Positions 33,246 to 36,582 of a stretch of DNA of 36,582 bases are shown here, one piece after another (position 1 is the stretch's first letter; the number at the start of each line of letters is the position of its first letter). The notes beneath the pieces are model-generated. The model had not been told where the DNA came from and made no database searches. It was given only the letters and a program-made list of their open reading frames with translations. This DNA comes from Scybalocola_A sp900557175 (GTDB lineage: Bacteria > Bacillota > Clostridia > Lachnospirales > Lachnospiraceae). The translations under genes and the position numbers were made by a program. The stretch is taken from the NCBI GenBank assembly GCA_937890745.1, contig CALADH010000081.1, positions 1 through 36,582 of the forward strand. Direction: 5' to 3'.

Positions 33246-33297
33246 AAAGAGGGTATCGCAAAATCGTCAAATTAGATGATGAAGCGATACCCTCTTT
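33246..33297. terminator. Bidirectional terminator between NSS transporter and AlbA_2 genes
   Basis: AAAGAGGGTATCGC (33246-33259) pairs perfectly with GCGATACCCTCTTT (33284-33297); the loop itself can pair ATCGTC with GATGAT. T-rich sequence follows on both strands. Confidence 0.88.
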
Positions 33298-33330
33298 GTT
33301 GCTGTATTTTTTACTATACTATTTCAAAAA

Positions 33331-34581
33331 TCAACGTTTATGATACTTTGTTCCCCTGCCTTTTCCCGTAATATACACAAATTCCTGTGAAATCAGGGCA
33401 TTTAAAATGGTATGGATTTTAGATTTTCCGAATCTACTCAGTCGCACTATTTCACTCATTGACTTTCCCTCCGTTTTTGAAAGTATGTCATACACAATAA
33501 CTTCCTCTGCTTTCATTGATTTTTTTGATTTCACAACAGGAAGCACTACTTTGATGGAATTTTCGTAAATTTCAAAAATCGGCTTTGATACGCTGTCTTC
33601 ATAACATTCCTTAATTCTTCTTATCCCTGTTCCGAAAATCTCGACAAGCTTAAGCCGGTAAAAGACATTACTTATAATCGGATTTCTCAATTTTGAATAA
33701 TTTCCTGCCAGATATTCTTCCTTTGATAATTCAAAAGGAAGTCCTCCCGGCGAAAAAACTTCGATTCTGTCATCAAACATAAACACCCTTATTTGCTCTT
33801 TAATATCCCATACCCGATGAATAAGTGCGTTGGCAATTGCCTCTCTGAAAGCTTCCGCGGGAATCCTTTCAACTTTTTTTCGAACTGCCCCCTCAATGAC
33901 CTCGTATTGATAATAATCTTTATACATCTCATAAGCTTTATCATATACGGTTAAAATTGAAATATGTTCAAAAGTTTTCCGTTTCTGTATAATGCTTATA
34001 GATTCTCCAAACTTCCCTATATCAATTCCGGGATATGAATTATCGTCCGCCAAAATTTCAGCCGCAATATTATATCCCTCCTTCTCTGAATATAAATTTA
34101 AAGTTTTAAGCACATTTTTATCACACGCATCAATTCCTGTAATATCCATCAGCCTTTTTTCTAAAACTTTAAAAGTCAAATTTTGGTTATCTGCAGAAAG
34201 TTCTTCATAGCTGCTGTTGCGTCCCTCCAAAATAAGCCTTGTCAATTCAATCGTATCAACTTCAATCGTTGCCGTATCATTTCTTTTATATGCCTTTGAT
34301 TTATACATATACGGCTTTTTCTTTCCGGCATGAACTGTGAGCACAACTGTATTTTCTCTCGTTATTTCAAGCTCATAATCCGGCTGAGGACTTACAGAGT
34401 CATTAATTTTATTTTCGATATCAAGACAGGTCTGCTCACAATCATCAACCCCTGTCGTAATCCCCTCATCATTAATACCAAAAACAATCTGTCCACCCTG
34501 ATAATTTGAAAATGCACTCACTGTCTTTAAGAAAGTATTCGTAACCTTTTCCTTATATTCTAACCTTTTATTTTCTTTCAT
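33331..34581 (-). CDS. AlbA_2 (Schlafen-like) / HATPase_c_4 putative transcriptional regulator
   Basis: A 416-aa soluble protein. Residues about 1-115 form an AlbA_2 domain (LEYKEKVTNTFLKTVSAFSNYQGGQIVFGINDEG); about 230-330 a GHKL-type HATPase_c_4 (AEAFREAIANALIHR, IEVFSPGGLP, EIFGTGIRRIKE); the C-terminus is a winged helix (MSEIVRLSRFGKSKIHTILNALISQEFVYITGKGRG). This family is usually annotated as ATP-binding transcriptional regulators and is frequent in genomic islands. GGAGG lies 8 nt before the ATG at 34581; the upstream TTG start would contain that site. Own promoter upstream. Targets and ligand are unknown. Confidence 0.87.
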   Translation of the reverse strand: MKENKRLEYKEKVTNTFLKTVSAFSNYQGGQIVFGINDEGITTGVDDCEQTCLDIENKINDSVSPQPDYELEITRENTVVLTVHAGKKKPYMYKSKAYKRNDTATIEVDTIELTRLILEGRNSSYEELSADNQNLTFKVLEKRLMDITGIDACDKNVLKTLNLYSEKEGYNIAAEILADDNSYPGIDIGKFGESISIIQKRKTFEHISILTVYDKAYEMYKDYYQYEVIEGAVRKKVERIPAEAFREAIANALIHRVWDIKEQIRVFMFDDRIEVFSPGGLPFELSKEEYLAGNYSKLRNPIISNVFYRLKLVEIFGTGIRRIKECYEDSVSKPIFEIYENSIKVVLPVVKSKKSMKAEEVIVYDILSKTEGKSMSEIVRLSRFGKSKIHTILNALISQEFVYITGKGRGTKYHKR

Positions 34582-34613
34582 TAAAACCACCTCCAAAAAA
34601 CGTATTTATCATA

Positions 34614-34642
34614 ATTATATATTATCGTCTCAAATAAATCAA
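34614..34642 (-). promoter_or_regulatory. Promoter of the AlbA_2 gene
   Basis: TTGATT (34642-34637), 17 nt and TATAAT (34619-34614), 33 nt before the start codon. The upstream stretch has a run of CGAA/ATCGA-type repeats. Confidence 0.65.
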
Positions 34643-34692
34643 TCGTATTTATTTTACGTTCGATTTCGTTTGATTAAAAGGGGGATTTTTAC

Positions 34693-34739
34693 AACGAAAA
34701 GGGAGCATATCACATTACCGACAGCCCCCTGTGTTCGTT
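34693..34739. terminator. Possible terminator near the end of the WG-repeat lipoprotein gene
   Basis: AACGAA pairs with TTCGTT and GGGAGC with GCCCCC (one mismatch). The T-run TTTTTATT is on the plus strand; the minus side is poor in T, so it would end minus-strand transcription weakly. Confidence 0.4.
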
Positions 34740-34765
34740 TTTATTGTTATATCTGTTAATACATT

Positions 34766-36052
34766 TTACTTGTCATATCCAAAGCACTCATATAGTCCTT
34801 CGTTATTCTCAAAACAAAATCCAAAACTGCCTTCATAGTCAAACATCGCTTCACTTTCTTTGACTTCTTTACCGTTATAATAAAACTCACCCTGTCCAAT
34901 TCTTAATTCTGTTCCAAAAGGAATTAAGAAGCTTCCTTTGTCATCGATTAATGCCGTTTCTCCGTCTACATTTTCAATCAAATGATGATAGTCATAGCTT
35001 TCCACTTCCTGAATTTTATCCTTTACAAGTTCCTCTCCTTTTTCATTTGTTACCTTTTTGAAATTTCCCACTTCCTCAAAAACAACTTCATCTGACTTAT
35101 AATCTACAATTTTTAGCGTGTTTAAATCTAAATAATAGTTTTTGTCCTTCTCTAACTCTTTAGTCAGATAATCTTTTTTCCCTTTCACATCATATGAAGA
35201 CACACCGATAATTGCTAAACCTTCGCCATTTATCATGCCCTCTATTGTATCATTTCCTGTAGCAACATTTACTACGTTTTCGCCACTCATTTCAAATAAT
35301 TGCAAATAAGTAAATCTTTCGTCTTCTTGGAAATAATATCTAAAGAACAGATTTTCCACCCCTGTATAATAACAAACAAGCGGTGACTCACCATCATTAT
35401 ATTCAAAAAGTAAATTTTCGTTTAGATCATAGTAATCGGTAGAGATTGCTACTAAACTTCCGTATGCCTCGCCTTCAAAAAGTTCGTCTCTGTTTTCATA
35501 TAAATATTTATCACCTAAAACCCCCGTATATTTTCCTTGTAACTCCTTTGTCACATTTCCTTTTTCGTCGAGAAGAATCTGTTTTCCGTCTTCTTTTTCT
35601 GCCAGCCAGCCTATATTTCCTGCGGATACAATATCGGCATATTGACATTCTATCCACTTTTCTCCGTTCAGTTCCAATATTCCCATTTTGCCTTCGAAGT
35701 CTGCTCTAAGATACAACTTTTTGTTCATCGTTGTAAAATATAAATAATCATAAATCGGTTCTATAACTACCTCACCACTGCTGTCTACCAAACCATATAG
35801 AGCCGTTTCTTCAGACTTGCGTACAATTAAATAACCGTCCCGATAATCTTCAGGAATATAGTCCGTTGTAAAGTGAACGACGTCATCTTCCTTTCCCTCT
35901 ATTTCCTCAGTTTGCTCTGTTTCCTCGGTTTCCTCGGTTTCTTTTTGTTTTTCCACCTTTTGTTCCAGTTGGTTATCTGTATTATTCTTTCCACACGCAC
36001 TTGAAATTGCCATCAATAATACTAACCCTGCCAAACCGATTCTTTTCTTCAT
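34766..36052 (-). CDS. WG-repeat lipoprotein
   Basis: A 428-aa surface lipoprotein: signal peptide, lipobox ISSAC with Cys20, a low-complexity acidic linker rich in TEE repeats (about 35-55), then a beta-rich body with WG-type repeats (YGLVDSSGEVVIEPIYDYL and MGILELNGEKWIECQYADI near 90-150, with later degenerate copies such as EGLY and GSFGFCFENNEGLY). Such repeats are often surface exposed; function unknown. GGAGG lies 9 nt before the ATG at 36052. It is divergent from a small HTH regulator, and its promoter contains one of three TAGTAAA-N4-TTTACTA operators. Confidence 0.85.
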   Translation of the reverse strand: MKKRIGLAGLVLLMAISSACGKNNTDNQLEQKVEKQKETEETEETEQTEEIEGKEDDVVHFTTDYIPEDYRDGYLIVRKSEETALYGLVDSSGEVVIEPIYDYLYFTTMNKKLYLRADFEGKMGILELNGEKWIECQYADIVSAGNIGWLAEKEDGKQILLDEKGNVTKELQGKYTGVLGDKYLYENRDELFEGEAYGSLVAISTDYYDLNENLLFEYNDGESPLVCYYTGVENLFFRYYFQEDERFTYLQLFEMSGENVVNVATGNDTIEGMINGEGLAIIGVSSYDVKGKKDYLTKELEKDKNYYLDLNTLKIVDYKSDEVVFEEVGNFKKVTNEKGEELVKDKIQEVESYDYHHLIENVDGETALIDDKGSFLIPFGTELRIGQGEFYYNGKEVKESEAMFDYEGSFGFCFENNEGLYECFGYDK

Positions 36053-36113
36053 TTCTTTTTTCCTCCATCTTTTATTTTTCTGCATTCATAATAAGATACT
36101 ATTTCATAATAAT

Positions 36114-36207
36114 ATATTAGTAAATATATTTACTAAAGTCAATAACACACAACAATATCATAGTAAAAATATTTACTAAATCCAATAGTAAACTTCTTTA
36201 CTATGAT
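36114..36207. promoter_or_regulatory. Divergent promoter region with three 18-bp TAGTAAA-N4-TTTACTA operators
   Basis: Operators are at 36118-36135, 36161-36178 and 36186-36203; only the middle four bases differ (TATA, AATA, CTTC). The first fills the 17-nt spacer of a minus promoter TTGACT (36142-36137) / TAATAT (36119-36114) for the lipoprotein. The third abuts the -10 TATGAT (36202-36207) of the plus-strand HTH gene. The layout indicates repression of both genes by the HTH protein. Confidence 0.82.
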
Positions 36208-36218
36208 ATGCTTAGCAA

Positions 36219-36500
36219 ATGAAAGAAAAAATTTTAACCCATACTTATATATCACGAATAAGAAATTTAAGAGAAGATCATGATAAATCACAACAGGAAA
36301 TTGCTGATTATTTAGGTACATCACAGACGATGTATGCCCGTTATGAGCGAGGTGCCAATGAGATACCTGTCCGTCATATTATCGCATTGTGCAAGTATTA
36401 TCATGTCAGTGCTGACTATATTCTCGGTTTATCTGATATAAAACAACCAATTAATCCCATTAAAAAAATGACGTATGATTTCAAATATCATATTCCATAA
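36219..36500 (+). CDS. Small XRE/Cro-CI-type HTH regulator
   Basis: A 93-aa HTH_3 protein (about 10-66; RIRNLREDHDKSQQEIADYLGTSQTMYARYERGANEIP) with a short tail, similar in size to repressors found in islands and phages. No ribosome site precedes the ATG, and an in-frame stop lies 6 nt upstream; with the -10 at 36202-36207 the transcript starts about 5 nt before the ATG, so translation is probably leaderless. It sits against an operator array with the divergent lipoprotein gene, giving a simple autoregulated two-gene module. Confidence 0.85.
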   Translation: MKEKILTHTYISRIRNLREDHDKSQQEIADYLGTSQTMYARYERGANEIPVRHIIALCKYYHVSADYILGLSDIKQPINPIKKMTYDFKYHIP

Positions 36501-36527
36501 TATATTTAGACAATAAAAAAAATAGCT

Positions 36528-36582
36528 AGGGAGTATCCCAAAGTTTGTGTAAACCTCCAAACTGATGTAAGATAAAATTACT
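36528..36582. mobile_element. Possible insertion-sequence end (IS256/mutator-like)
   Basis: GGGAGTATCCCAAAGTTTGTGTAAAC resembles, from memory, the terminal inverted repeats of IS256-family elements, broken here at GGGAGTATCCC/AAAGTTTGTGTAAAC. The window ends before any transposase. The call rests on resemblance alone. Confidence 0.35.

Overview
The window looks like chromosomal DNA of an anaerobic, low-to-moderate GC Firmicute, most likely a gut Clostridia/Lachnospiraceae-type bacterium. This rests on strong AGGAGG-type ribosome sites, consensus TTGACA-N17-TATAAT promoters, a T-box in front of an INS-less ProRS, a BMP-type nucleoside ABC transporter, and YitT, DUF1540 and NSS-family genes. 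Genus is not determinable by eye. Most genes lie on the minus strand.

Layout. (1) 52-3882: YtcJ-like amidohydrolase, then proS with a T-box leader whose apparent specifier is CCU. (2) 3883-5958: thioredoxin system, trxB and trxA, around a plus-strand Crp/Fnr regulator. A perfect TGTGA-N5-TCACA palindrome sits near -40 of trxA. (3) 6058-8722: molybdate ABC transporter modABC. (4) 8830-9879: AI-2E-family membrane protein. (5) 9947-20489: complete kdp potassium-uptake locus, kdpF-A-B-C-D, followed by a second, truncated KdpD-like kinase, kdpE, a small TPR protein and a second KdpE-like regulator. The 33-aa KdpF is easily missed. A KdpE-like box precedes kdpF, and a separate promoter with 11-bp-phased direct repeats precedes the TPR/second-regulator pair. 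(6) 20525-27568: purine-salvage block, made of a BMP lipoprotein, a double ATPase and two permeases, then a purine-deaminase-like amidohydrolase. A divergent XRE-cupin regulator shares a TTCACT-N4-TGAA operator with the transport promoter. (7) 27629-29528: YitT membrane protein and L-asparaginase. (8) 29569-31156: an unusual multi-hairpin repeat and an L,D-transpeptidase. (9) 31388-33207: DUF1540 Cys-rich peptide, a DnaA-box cluster, and an NSS-family Na+ symporter with a structured leader. (10) 33331-36582: accessory-looking end, with an AlbA_2/HATPase regulator, a WG-repeat lipoprotein divergent from a small HTH regulator with three TAGTAAA-N4-TTTACTA operators, and what may be the end of an insertion sequence.

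No rRNA, tRNA or CRISPR array was seen. The most novel signals are regulatory DNA: the three operator families, the cloverleaf-like hairpin element at 29634-29706, the DnaA-box cluster at 31560-31662, and the duplicated Kdp signalling module. Functions are assigned from motifs read by eye; no database search was run.
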